Source: Chitinophagaceae bacterium
GTDB taxonomy: Bacteria; Bacteroidota; Bacteroidia; Chitinophagales; UBA10324
DNA: 19,702 nucleotides
Reading direction: 5' to 3'
Assembly (NCBI GenBank): GCA_023251195.1
Contig: JAHEZG010000030.1
Coordinates: 1 to 19,702 of the forward strand
Shown here in pieces: positions 1 through 7,892 of the stretch. Under the pieces are notes generated by a model, which saw only the letters and a program-made list of their open reading frames with translations, did not search any database and was not told the DNA's origin. A program made the position numbers and the translations under genes. Position 1 is the first letter of the stretch. Every line of letters begins with the position of its first letter.

Positions 1-344
1 ACATATCCACGTCGAGCAAACCTACGACACATTTCTCCTGTTGCGCTATCTCTCATATGGCCTGTTGGAGTTCTATTCACAAGAATTGGAAGAAAACTTC
101 CTGTATGAAGATATACAATTAATGGCCTTGCATCAAGAGTATCTCCTTCGGGCTGGTATATATCTAATTTTAAATTCTGTAAAACAGGAGCGCCTGTTAA
201 AATTGAAAAATTTCTTCCATAAATAATATTTGAAGAATCGGTATTCACATTAGTAAAAATTTCATCCAAATAGCGTTGTTGCGCTTTAGTATTTTGTCTT
301 ACTGAAATCATCAGTAAAAAACAAAAAAGTAAAATTCGTTTCAT
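1..344 (-). CDS. Exported alpha/beta-hydrolase (esterase-like), partial at window edge
   Basis: This open frame starts with ATG at 344 and runs off the left edge without a stop, so only about 114 N-terminal residues are seen. A signal peptide covers roughly residues 1-21 (MKRILLFCFLLMISVRQNTKA, cleavage before QQR). The rest aligns by eye with residues about 55-104 of the esterase at 3263-4924: both share LDIY/MDIY, a P-x-GDTL stretch and an RF/SFARRGY-type end. The oxyanion-hole motif is HTGSF (residues 80-84) instead of the HGGSF of the paralogue. The nucleophile, acid and histidine lie outside the window. The gene sits 60 bp downstream of the TonB-dependent receptor on the same strand and is probably co-transcribed. 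The substrate is unknown; the family assignment rests on similarity to the neighbouring paralogue. Confidence 0.8.
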   Translation of the reverse strand, partial: MKRILLFCFLLMISVRQNTKAQQRYLDEIFTNVNTDSSNIIYGRNFSILTGAPVLQNLKLDIYQPEGDTLDARPLIVYLHTGSFLPILVNRTPTGHMRDSATGEMCRRFARRGY

Positions 345-404
345 GGTGTTTTTGTTTTTGATTTTATGGGTTAAAGTTAGGTTTTGTTTTAGAAATTGGT
401 TCCA

Positions 405-3209
405 TCATTTTTTCTTCGGTTCAAATAACAACGATATATAAGCCATACGGCCTATGTAAGGGCCGCCATATACTTCGTAATGCATATTGTTTAACAGATT
501 TGAAGCGCCGATTTTTAGTGTTGTAAAAATTTTCGGAATTGCTTTATTGATTTGCATATCGAGTAATCCATATTCAGGAATAAAGCCGGTAAACTGGGGC
601 GAACCTTCATAATTAAACCCCTCCACCCATTTATAATTGAAACTGAAACCGAAATCAGAAAAGCTGGAAGTTCCGATATGAAATTTTATTTCCCGACCAT
701 TCACTCCGATATTGTATTTGTTTTCCGGAGTGTTATAGGCAGGAATAATCGGATCTATCGAATCTTGTTTATTCAAAATATTCCAGGAATAATTTGCAAT
801 TAATCCAAAATGTTTTTTAAAATAATAATTCAGTCCGGCAGTGAAGCCTTGAGTTGTTACAATTCCATCTGCATTTGCAGCAACCCGGTATACCTGAAGG
901 TTATCAATTTCATTAGGTAAAAACGAATTGAAGTTTATATCTGCGCCTATTTTATAACCGATAAAATTCTTATAGTAACTGTAATAATACCCAGCATCAA
1001 CAAATAAATGTTTGAATAAAACGGCACGGTATCCAATTTCAAATGTCTTTACTTCTTCGGGTTTTATAGGAGCAATATTGAAATAACTTAGTGTATCATG
1101 ATTCCTATAAAGTAAAAAATTATATAACGAAGGAATAGTTATAAGCGAATCGTAACCAGAAATATTTCCGAGCAAAATGGCGCGACCTACATTGTAATAT
1201 AAATACTGATCCGTGAGCGTTGGATTACGGATGGCTGAAGAAAATGAAAAGCGGAAAGTGTGTTTCTTCAGGTTATAAATTGCAGAAATGGCAGGAGAAA
1301 ATAAGTAATCAAAATTCTGATTCTTATCCATTCTTATGGCGAAATTGAATTTCCATTTGTCTTCTAAAATCTTTTTTTCAAATCCGGCATAAATTCCGAA
1401 TTCGGTATTGGTAATTTTTCTTGCTCCTGTATCGCTGAAAATAGTGCCTTCGGAATTCGGTTTATACATTCTGTAATTTCCACCAACCGTAATACCCAGA
1501 AACTTCGGAGTGAATTTGTATTCACCATGCACATGATACAAAGCTGATTTATCAAAGAACATGGAGCCACCTTCGCCATATGATTTTTTTGTAGTGATGA
1601 ATTGAAATGCAGAATCAAATGCCACTGTTCCGGGTTTATAAAATGGTTGTTCACCCAAACTAATTGCTGAATCGTTTGCAGCATTAAAACAAAGGAGGTG
1701 CAGAGAATCCAGTAAATTGCCATAGTCGTATAAAAACAGATTGATGCTGTCAACATAGGACTGATAGGCGCCGGAAGGATTAAAAGGATTTGGATGAAAA
1801 TGCGGATATCCATCTAACCCTTGAATTATTCCAACACAATTTTCAGTATAATATTTTGCATAATTTGATCCCCAATTAATATCTGAACGATTTTCTTTTT
1901 GAAGGAGTAATGCTGTAAAATAAGCGTCGTAAGAGTTTCCTGCATCCTCGTTCGTTGAATAAGCGCGGATAAAAAATTTCCCTTCTTTTCTAATTTCAAT
2001 TCTGTTTTGTAGAAAAAGAATATTCTTTAAACTGTATCGATTATCACCCTGATAAACGGTAGTGCCGGTGCCAAAATTTGAAGAAAGTATCAATTCAGTT
2101 TCATTATAAATTTTATAATGAAAAGCGGTTGCCAATTTTAAATTTCGAGTATTGTAATCAACCAAATCAACTTCATTATATCCTGAACGATAAAATCTTC
2201 CCAATCCGGGTTTATTGGCAATTCCATAATTGCTTGAATAATCACAAGATGAATTATATTCATCTCCATAACGATTCACTGCATCATAACCTCCAGGATT
2301 ATTTTCATCATCTTTTGATTGTTCAGTTGCAGCATAATTTTTTGCTTCCCAATCATTCGCCCGCAAATAATAGAGATTGAGTTTGTAGGCAAACTTGTCC
2401 TTACCTGCTTTGTTTTTAAAAATCTGATCCCAGCGTAAGGCAGTTTCAAACAATCCGCGCTCACCTGTTTTTGTCAGTACAGAAAAACCAGGATGATAAA
2501 ACGGATCTTTTGAATTCATACTGATGACTCCATTAAAAGCATTTGGTCCATAGAATGCTGAACTTGCTCCAACAACTAAATCAACTTTCACCACATCCAA
2601 TTCTGATGCGCCTAAAAAATTTCCCAACGAAAAATTTAATCCAGGTGACTGATTATCCACGCCATCAATAATCTGCAACGAACGAACAGGTGATGTGCTG
2701 TTAAAACCTCTAGTGTTTATCACTCTGAATCCGAGCGATGCTGTGGTGATATCAACTCCTTTCAATTGCCCGAGTCCTTCATAAAAATTAAATGCAGGAG
2801 TTTGTTTTATGGCCATTAAATCCATTGATTCTATCGTTAATGCTGACTCACGCTGCTTATCAGTGAGTCGGGAATCTTGAACCACAATTTCAGAAAGTGT
2901 TACATTGCTTGATTCAAGATTGATTGATATTTTTTTAGTGAAATCATTTATAAATACTTCCTTATTTAAATAACCTAAATAAGAAATTACAATAGTGACG
3001 GATGAAATTCCTGAAACAGCTAATTCAAATTTTCCATCTGCGTCAGTTTGTGTTCCGTTAGTTGTTTCTTTAACAATAACGGATGCACCAATGAGCGCTT
3101 CATGGGTTTCCGAATCTTTTACAATACCGGTTATAATTTGTGCTGAACTGATTTCATAATTTGAACTTACTAAAGCAAACAGAAAAACTATTCTGAAAAA
3201 TTTCAGCAT
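405..3209 (-). CDS. TonB-dependent outer-membrane receptor with N-terminal carboxypeptidase-like domain
   Basis: The 934-residue product would be an outer-membrane beta-barrel importing a ligand with energy from TonB-ExbBD. A signal peptide ends near residue 24 (SSAQ). A CarboxypepD_reg-like domain follows at about 25-105 (ITGIVKDSETHEALIGASV start, typical of Bacteroidota receptors). The plug domain is about 115-235, with RGFN, LQIIDGVDNQSPG and VVGASSAFYGPNAFNGVIS. The remainder is rich in alternating aromatic strands typical of the barrel. No SusD-like lipoprotein is adjacent, so it is not a SusCD glycan system. The neighbours on both sides (53 and 60 bp away, same strand) are related exported esterases, which suggests that the imported ligand is an ester or is released by ester hydrolysis; that is inference. 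The ligand cannot be read from the sequence. Confidence 0.93.
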   Translation of the reverse strand: MLKFFRIVFLFALVSSNYEISSAQIITGIVKDSETHEALIGASVIVKETTNGTQTDADGKFELAVSGISSVTIVISYLGYLNKEVFINDFTKKISINLESSNVTLSEIVVQDSRLTDKQRESALTIESMDLMAIKQTPAFNFYEGLGQLKGVDITTASLGFRVINTRGFNSTSPVRSLQIIDGVDNQSPGLNFSLGNFLGASELDVVKVDLVVGASSAFYGPNAFNGVISMNSKDPFYHPGFSVLTKTGERGLFETALRWDQIFKNKAGKDKFAYKLNLYYLRANDWEAKNYAATEQSKDDENNPGGYDAVNRYGDEYNSSCDYSSNYGIANKPGLGRFYRSGYNEVDLVDYNTRNLKLATAFHYKIYNETELILSSNFGTGTTVYQGDNRYSLKNILFLQNRIEIRKEGKFFIRAYSTNEDAGNSYDAYFTALLLQKENRSDINWGSNYAKYYTENCVGIIQGLDGYPHFHPNPFNPSGAYQSYVDSINLFLYDYGNLLDSLHLLCFNAANDSAISLGEQPFYKPGTVAFDSAFQFITTKKSYGEGGSMFFDKSALYHVHGEYKFTPKFLGITVGGNYRMYKPNSEGTIFSDTGARKITNTEFGIYAGFEKKILEDKWKFNFAIRMDKNQNFDYLFSPAISAIYNLKKHTFRFSFSSAIRNPTLTDQYLYYNVGRAILLGNISGYDSLITIPSLYNFLLYRNHDTLSYFNIAPIKPEEVKTFEIGYRAVLFKHLFVDAGYYYSYYKNFIGYKIGADINFNSFLPNEIDNLQVYRVAANADGIVTTQGFTAGLNYYFKKHFGLIANYSWNILNKQDSIDPIIPAYNTPENKYNIGVNGREIKFHIGTSSFSDFGFSFNYKWVEGFNYEGSPQFTGFIPEYGLLDMQINKAIPKIFTTLKIGASNLLNNMHYEVYGGPYIGRMAYISLLFEPKKK

Positions 3210-3262
3210 GTGATAATTTCTGGTAAAAATTATTGAAATAGTTATTTCTGTTCAGAAACTTC

Positions 3263-4924
3263 TTATTGAAAAACAACTTTTGTAAAAAATGTTTTTTCTG
3301 AATTACTGATTTTCAGAAAATAAGAACCTGATTTAATGTCTTTCCTTTCAATTTTCAAATTTGTACCGGTAAAATTCCTGAATTCAACTACCAATTTTCC
3401 ATACAAATCAAAAAGTTGAATTGTATTTTGAATTGCTGCTGGAGAACTAAAATCAATATATAAATTTTCTAAAACGGGATTGGGATAGATTACATGTACA
3501 TCTTTGTTAATCTGAGAAATTCCATTTGGCTCGCTTACAACTGAACTTTTAGTGGATGAACATCCATTGGCATCAACTACTGTAACAGTATAATTTCCGG
3601 CAATTAGATTTGAAATATCCTCTGTAGTTGCGCCATTACTCCACATAAATGTATATGGTGATTGCCCACCAATCACACTCAGATTTATTGATCCATTATT
3701 TCCACCTGTGATAGTTACATTCGAAATATTTGAATTTGCAATCGGGCCTGAAGTTTGGCTAATATGAATAGGAGTGCCCGGTGCATAGGTGCAACCATTT
3801 GCATCAGTAACAGTAATATTGTAAAATCCGGTTGTCAGATTATTAATATCTTCACTAGTTGCTCCATTACTCCATATAAAAGTATTGCCGGTTCCGGAAA
3901 CACTCAAATCTATTGAACCTGAATTTGTCGCGCTGCAACTGATTGTTTGAGTGTAGGAAACAGAATCAATAACCGCAACATAAAGATTCAATTGATGATA
4001 TAGAAAATCAGAAACAAATGACAAAGTAGTATCCATATATGCTTGTGTTGACAGATAGGGAACATGGTCTGCATTTTCCCATTGATAATACCAGCTTTCA
4101 ACTCCTTGTGATATAGAGTACGGATGAATTGATGAACTGCCATCAACTTCCATTATTGGAAAAATACCAAGCATATAAAGCATTGCGGTATTGTATGGAA
4201 CAGTTCCGTCAACGGTTCCGTGCATACTGCACACAGGAATATCACCTGAAACTATCCAGGTTTTATCACCAAGGGCACCACATAAATTAACAATCGCTTT
4301 TACATTGGAAGGATAGCCGGGATTTCCACTTGATCCTTCCATTCCACCTAAAACGGTGGTATCAATCGTCGATGGTAATTCTGACGGTTGATTCAAATAA
4401 GCTAAATGCAGCGCAATAAATGCACCTGCACTGCTGCCACCTAAAAAAATCTGATTGGGATCAATTTTGTATGCATTTGTTGTGGCTGCATCCTGCCTGA
4501 AAAAACGAACTGCAGCTTTCCCATCCTGCACGGCCCGATACACTGAATTTGTAGCGCTTGCTTCATTTGGAATTAAACCTTCAATACCTAAGCGATATTC
4601 ATAAGAACAGGTTACATAACCCCGTTTTGCAAAACTCTGGCATATAGCAACAACATCCGGATCTGTCTTAGTACCACCTAAAAATGAACCGCCATGCGCA
4701 ACAATAAAGATGGGACGAACAGAAAGTGTATCACCTGTTGGTTCATAAATATCCATTTTCAGTGAAACTGTATCGCCGTTTATGTCAACATTGGAACCGA
4801 AACCAACATTAGAATGAACAGTCACATTCGAAAATATTTCCTGCTGAAATCTGTAATTACATTGCGCATTAACAAATGAATTTGTAAGTGCAATAATTAT
4901 AACTGAGGCGAAAAGGTGTTTCAT
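3263..4924 (-). CDS. T9SS-secreted alpha/beta-hydrolase (esterase) with two SprB-like repeats
   Basis: The product has 553 residues. A signal peptide ends near residue 20 (SFVNA). The hydrolase domain spans about 50-312, with the oxyanion motif HGGSF (77-81) and the nucleophile elbow GGSSAG (162-167, Ser165 of GxSxG). A likely acid is Asp239 in HGTVDGTVPY and a likely catalytic His is His287 in NADHVPY, so the triad appears complete. Two SprB-type repeats follow, at about 328-388 and 396-463, each with a WSNGAT-EDI--L core and a TV-DANGC end. The last ~75 residues are a T9SS type A sorting domain (VIYPNPVLENLYIDF start, KSGSYFLKI near the end). It should therefore be exported by T9SS and probably anchored at the cell surface. 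Sequence alone does not show whether it acts on carboxylic esters, polyesters or siderophore-like compounds. It precedes the TonB receptor on the same strand. Confidence 0.9.
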   Translation of the reverse strand: MKHLFASVIIIALTNSFVNAQCNYRFQQEIFSNVTVHSNVGFGSNVDINGDTVSLKMDIYEPTGDTLSVRPIFIVAHGGSFLGGTKTDPDVVAICQSFAKRGYVTCSYEYRLGIEGLIPNEASATNSVYRAVQDGKAAVRFFRQDAATTNAYKIDPNQIFLGGSSAGAFIALHLAYLNQPSELPSTIDTTVLGGMEGSSGNPGYPSNVKAIVNLCGALGDKTWIVSGDIPVCSMHGTVDGTVPYNTAMLYMLGIFPIMEVDGSSSIHPYSISQGVESWYYQWENADHVPYLSTQAYMDTTLSFVSDFLYHQLNLYVAVIDSVSYTQTISCSATNSGSIDLSVSGTGNTFIWSNGATSEDINNLTTGFYNITVTDANGCTYAPGTPIHISQTSGPIANSNISNVTITGGNNGSINLSVIGGQSPYTFMWSNGATTEDISNLIAGNYTVTVVDANGCSSTKSSVVSEPNGISQINKDVHVIYPNPVLENLYIDFSSPAAIQNTIQLFDLYGKLVVEFRNFTGTNLKIERKDIKSGSYFLKISNSEKTFFTKVVFQ

Positions 4925-5006
4925 GAATTTTTGTTTGTGGCTATAAATCTATGATTCTATTCCACAATAAAAACTTAAGCAAAATAATTTTGACGAAGGG
5001 GAAATA

Positions 5007-6722
5007 TTATTTCTGATCCTCTACTGTTTTATCCGGTTGAAAATTCAGATCTGAATTTGATTTTGAAAAAATGGTGGTGGCAGGAAGTGCTTTTTTAAGT
5101 TCAATCAAATAAGTTTTACTGACAGGGATAAAACTAATGTCGAGTCTTTTCAATTGTGTTAAATGCTGAACAGCACCCATCATTTGAACCACATCAATAT
5201 TCGGATTGAAACTGAGATTTAGTTGCTGCAGGTTTTTTAAATCGTTGAATGAAGCAGGAAGTGTTTTTAAATCATTCGCTTTCAAATCAAGAATTTCCAG
5301 TTGAGTAAGTTTTCCAAAATCATCGGGTAATAAAGTGATTGCATTGTTGCGAACATGAAGTGCTTTTAATTTTGTTAGTTGTGTGATGGATACAGGTAGT
5401 GTTTTTATAATCTGATCATCAAGAGTCAGCACTTCTAAATTTTTTAAATTGCCGATTGATTCAGGCAGTTTTATTAAGTGTGGCACAGCCATGTTTGGAA
5501 AAAAATTTCCATCTAATTCCAGCACTTTCAAACTTTGTAAATCACCAATCCAATCGGGCAGCAATTGAAAATAATTATGTGCAGCTCTCAGATATGTTAA
5601 ATTGGTTAGGGGTTTCAGAGACGACGGAAATTCACCTAATCCGCACCAGCTCACATCCAGTTCTTCCAGGTTTTTCATCTTACTTAAATCAGGAATGGCG
5701 GATAAAAAATTCCCACGAAAAATTAATGTTTGCATATTGATGCAATTCGCAAATGACGGAGGAAATTTTTCTATTGCAGTACCGGTTAAACTTCTGTTTT
5801 CAGAACCGATATTAAATATCTTCAGGTTCGTGAGTTTCCCAATGGAATTTGGCAAACTGATTAAACTGTTTCCGCTGGCGTCAATATTTTCAAGCGAAAG
5901 AATTGTTCCGAGTGACTCAGGCAATGCTGTGATGTTGGATGATGAAATATTTATTTTTTTCAGGGTCGAAATTTTACTCAATGCTGTACAAGCTTGTTTA
6001 AAATCGAGCGCAAGGCAATTGCTTAAATCAATTTCTTCCAAGGAAGTAAAGTATGAAATGGACGCTGGCAACTGAACAAAATAATTGGAACCGAGGTCTA
6101 ATTTTTTTAACCCTGAAAGTTCTCTGATATTATCAGGCAACTCATGAAATTGATTTCCAGATAAATCCAGGTATTCAAGTGTTTTTAATTTTTGCAATCT
6201 TGAAAACAATTCTTCCAAACGAAGCGATGAATTATATGGAAGAATAATATTTTTTAAACTGGTGCACTCACCAATTTCTTCAGGAAGAATCTGTAAGGAA
6301 TTAGATTTTAAATTCAGTGTTTGCAAATGCGAAAGTGTGCTGATGTTACCGGGTAATTTCAACAATGCTGAAATACTGATTTCAAAATATTCGAGATTCG
6401 GAAGTACCGAAAGTTTGCTGATTGCCTGATTAAAGTTCATGCGAGTACAGTGGCGAAAAGCAATTCCTCTCAGATTTGAAAGTGAACTCATATCAGGAAG
6501 TGTTTCCAACGAATCATATTCGAGAAACAGATAAAAACATTTTTGCGGATTGTTCAATGCAAATTCAACACGATAAAAAGTGCTGTCGGTGTTTCGCGGA
6601 ACATCAAGCACCTGCGCCTCAGAGCTAAAAGTGAAGAGTGAAAAGTGAAGAGTGAAAATCAGAACTGTAACAGTTGCTACTCTTCCCGCTCTCATTAAAA
6701 TTTTATTGCTTGCTCTTTTCAT
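5007..6722 (-). CDS. Exported leucine-rich-repeat protein
   Basis: A 571-residue protein made almost wholly of leucine-rich repeats, probably a binding or scaffold protein outside the cytoplasm. I chose ATG at 6722 (MKRASNKI); the frame also offers a GTG at 6743, but the ATG gives a cleaner signal peptide ending at SSEAQ. About 19 repeats of mostly 23 residues run from roughly residue 75 to 558, with the pattern LxxLxLxxNxLxxLPxxIxxLx, for example LEYLDLSGNQFHELPDNI. In the N-terminal half every third repeat is longer (26 residues) and replaces the LPxxI part with an alternative helix. No sorting domain or membrane anchor is seen at the C-terminus. It lies upstream of the esterase (82 bp gap, same strand) and is divergent from carH. 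No enzymatic domain is visible; the function is unknown. Confidence 0.85.
   Translation of the reverse strand: MKRASNKILMRAGRVATVTVLIFTLHFSLFTFSSEAQVLDVPRNTDSTFYRVEFALNNPQKCFYLFLEYDSLETLPDMSSLSNLRGIAFRHCTRMNFNQAISKLSVLPNLEYFEISISALLKLPGNISTLSHLQTLNLKSNSLQILPEEIGECTSLKNIILPYNSSLRLEELFSRLQKLKTLEYLDLSGNQFHELPDNIRELSGLKKLDLGSNYFVQLPASISYFTSLEEIDLSNCLALDFKQACTALSKISTLKKINISSSNITALPESLGTILSLENIDASGNSLISLPNSIGKLTNLKIFNIGSENRSLTGTAIEKFPPSFANCINMQTLIFRGNFLSAIPDLSKMKNLEELDVSWCGLGEFPSSLKPLTNLTYLRAAHNYFQLLPDWIGDLQSLKVLELDGNFFPNMAVPHLIKLPESIGNLKNLEVLTLDDQIIKTLPVSITQLTKLKALHVRNNAITLLPDDFGKLTQLEILDLKANDLKTLPASFNDLKNLQQLNLSFNPNIDVVQMMGAVQHLTQLKRLDISFIPVSKTYLIELKKALPATTIFSKSNSDLNFQPDKTVEDQK
6631..6658. repeat. 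Perfect 14-bp tandem duplication inside a signal-peptide coding region
   Basis: The unit gtgaagagtgaaaa occurs twice back to back (6631-6644 and 6645-6658) and is preceded by aaaa. It lies in the region encoding the hydrophobic core of the LRR protein's signal peptide. Because 14 is not a multiple of three, the two copies are read in different frames (minus strand: FTLHFSL then FTF). The reading frame continues correctly into the mature protein. Confidence 0.85.
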
Positions 6723-6850
6723 GGTTGTAAATATGTAACACACTTTTATTGCGACTTAAAAATTCAATGAACAGTTATTAACGAAGCACTATGCTGAATA
6801 TTAGCTGCTGAAAAAAAAGCGAAATAAAATCCGCTTGCTAAATAAATGGT

Positions 6851-6880
6851 GTTTAATATTATCATATATTCATTAAACAT
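6851..6880. promoter_or_regulatory. Candidate CarH operator upstream of carH (30-bp inverted repeat)
   Basis: The left arm TGTTTAAT (6851-6858) and right arm ATTAAACA (6873-6880) are perfect reverse complements separated by 14 bp. The same arms and spacing recur at 7814-7843 upstream of crtI. This copy ends 15 bp before the carH start codon. It contains a TATATT element (6866-6871) that could be part of the -7 region, although no convincing -33 element was found. Two identical-architecture sites flanking a MerR-family regulator gene suggest that they are its binding sites, giving autoregulation. Binding is inferred, not shown. Confidence 0.7.
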
Positions 6881-6895
6881 TTATTTTTACCGCCC

Positions 6896-7777
6896 ATGAC
6901 AGGAAAATACTCCATCCGCGATTTAGAAAAACTTTCAGGCATTAAAGCACACACCATTCGAATCTGGGAATTACGATATGGCTTGCTCACACCATCGCGC
7001 ACCGATACCAACATCAGGCATTACTCCAATGATGATTTACGGAAACTGTTGAATGTTTCTTCCCTCATTGAAAAGGGAATGAAAATTTCGAACATAAGCA
7101 AACTCACATCAAAACAAATTCAGGAAGAAATTGCAATTGACCAGAATAAGGAGTCGGCAATAGAAGATTATCTCCCCTCGGCGCAACATGCGTTAATGAT
7201 TGCATTATATGAATACGACGAAGAGAGTTTCAATAAAGCATTCTCGCTCGCGGTTTTAAAATTCGGATTTGCAGATGCGCTGTTTAAAGTATTGTATCCG
7301 GTGCTGAATAAAATCGGATTACTCTGGAGCAGTGGCGAAATTGTTCCGGCGCAGGAACATTTTATTTCAAATCTGGTGAAGCAAAAACTTTTCTCGGCAA
7401 CTGACTCGCTGTTGTTGAACTCCGATAAAAAAGAAACTTTCATTTTGTTTTTGCCTGAAAACGAAATGCACGAAATCGGATTACTGCTCACAAATTATTT
7501 GTTGCGTTCAATGGGGAAACACACAATTTATCTCGGGCAAAGTGTGCCGCTCGAAAATGTGATTGCAACTTATAAAACCACGAAGGCAAAAAATTTAGTG
7601 CTGTTCATAATCACACCGGGGCACCACAAAGAAATTTCTGCTTATCTGCAAAAACTTTCCACCGGATGTAAGAATGCACATATATATCTGAGCGGTAACG
7701 GTAAGATGCTCGATAAAATAAAACTGACTTCTAATGTTGTTCGGTTAAAAAGCCCGGAAGATTTAAAAATGATTTAG
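6896..7777 (+). CDS. carH: CarH/LitR-type MerR transcriptional regulator with B12-binding photosensor domain
   Basis: The 293-residue product is a light-responsive repressor candidate. Residues 1-75 are a MerR winged-helix domain (YSIRDLEKLSGIKAHTIRIW, then RYGLLTPSRT and IRHYSNDDL). Residues about 90-175 form the helical-bundle part of the cobalamin module, with the W-x9-EH motif (Trp144, Glu154-His155) that contacts adenosylcobalamin in CarH. Residues about 180-290 are the Rossmann-like B12 domain with the E-x-H-x-x-G signature (Glu190, His192, Gly195); His192 would be the lower axial ligand. In characterised CarH, the AdoCbl-bound tetramer represses in the dark and falls apart in light. 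The residue after Trp144 is Ser, whereas Thermus CarH has the His that forms the bis-His photoproduct. Its position immediately before the carotenoid/photolyase operon fits this role. Confidence 0.9.
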   Translation: MTGKYSIRDLEKLSGIKAHTIRIWELRYGLLTPSRTDTNIRHYSNDDLRKLLNVSSLIEKGMKISNISKLTSKQIQEEIAIDQNKESAIEDYLPSAQHALMIALYEYDEESFNKAFSLAVLKFGFADALFKVLYPVLNKIGLLWSSGEIVPAQEHFISNLVKQKLFSATDSLLLNSDKKETFILFLPENEMHEIGLLLTNYLLRSMGKHTIYLGQSVPLENVIATYKTTKAKNLVLFIITPGHHKEISAYLQKLSTGCKNAHIYLSGNGKMLDKIKLTSNVVRLKSPEDLKMI

Positions 7778-7797
7778 CAATTCCGTTTGGAAGAATA

Positions 7798-7828
7798 TTT
7801 GGTGAAATAGTATTGTTTAATATATTTG
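7798..7828 (+). promoter_or_regulatory. Consensus Bacteroidota promoter for the crtI operon
   Basis: TTTG at 7798-7801 is followed after exactly 19 bp by TATATTTG at 7821-7828. This matches the Bacteroidota primary-sigma consensus TTTG-N19-21-TAnnTTTG without a mismatch. The -7 element overlaps the left arm and spacer of the inverted repeat at 7814-7843, so a protein bound there would occlude the promoter. The start codon of crtI is 64 bp downstream of the -7 element. Confidence 0.7.
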
Positions 7829-7843
7829 CTGAAACATTAAACA
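7814..7843. promoter_or_regulatory. Candidate CarH operator upstream of crtI (30-bp inverted repeat)
   Basis: The left arm TGTTTAAT (7814-7821) and right arm ATTAAACA (7836-7843) are perfect reverse complements with a 14-bp spacer. Here the palindrome extends one base further on each side (T...A). Arms and spacing are identical to the site at 6851-6880 while the spacer bases differ, which is what a conserved operator would show. It covers the -7 element of the predicted crtI promoter. Confidence 0.75.
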
Positions 7844-7892
7844 AAATAAAACAGCAGGTCACCTTGCTTTTTTATTTAAAGCAGCAAATTTC

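Noticed and set aside
41..226. 61-residue plus-strand open frame at the left edge
   Set aside because: It is antisense to a minus-strand frame (1-344) that has a signal peptide and clear similarity to the esterase at 3263-4924; the plus-strand product resembles nothing.
405..3209. SusC-type glycan receptor
   Set aside because: No SusD-like lipoprotein or glycoside hydrolase is adjacent; only the general TonB-dependent receptor assignment is supported.
3245..3258. Inverted repeat tttctg-tt-cagaaa between the esterase and TonB receptor genes, considered as a terminator
   Set aside because: The 2-bp loop is too tight, the stem is only 6 bp and AT-rich, and no T-run follows in the direction of transcription.
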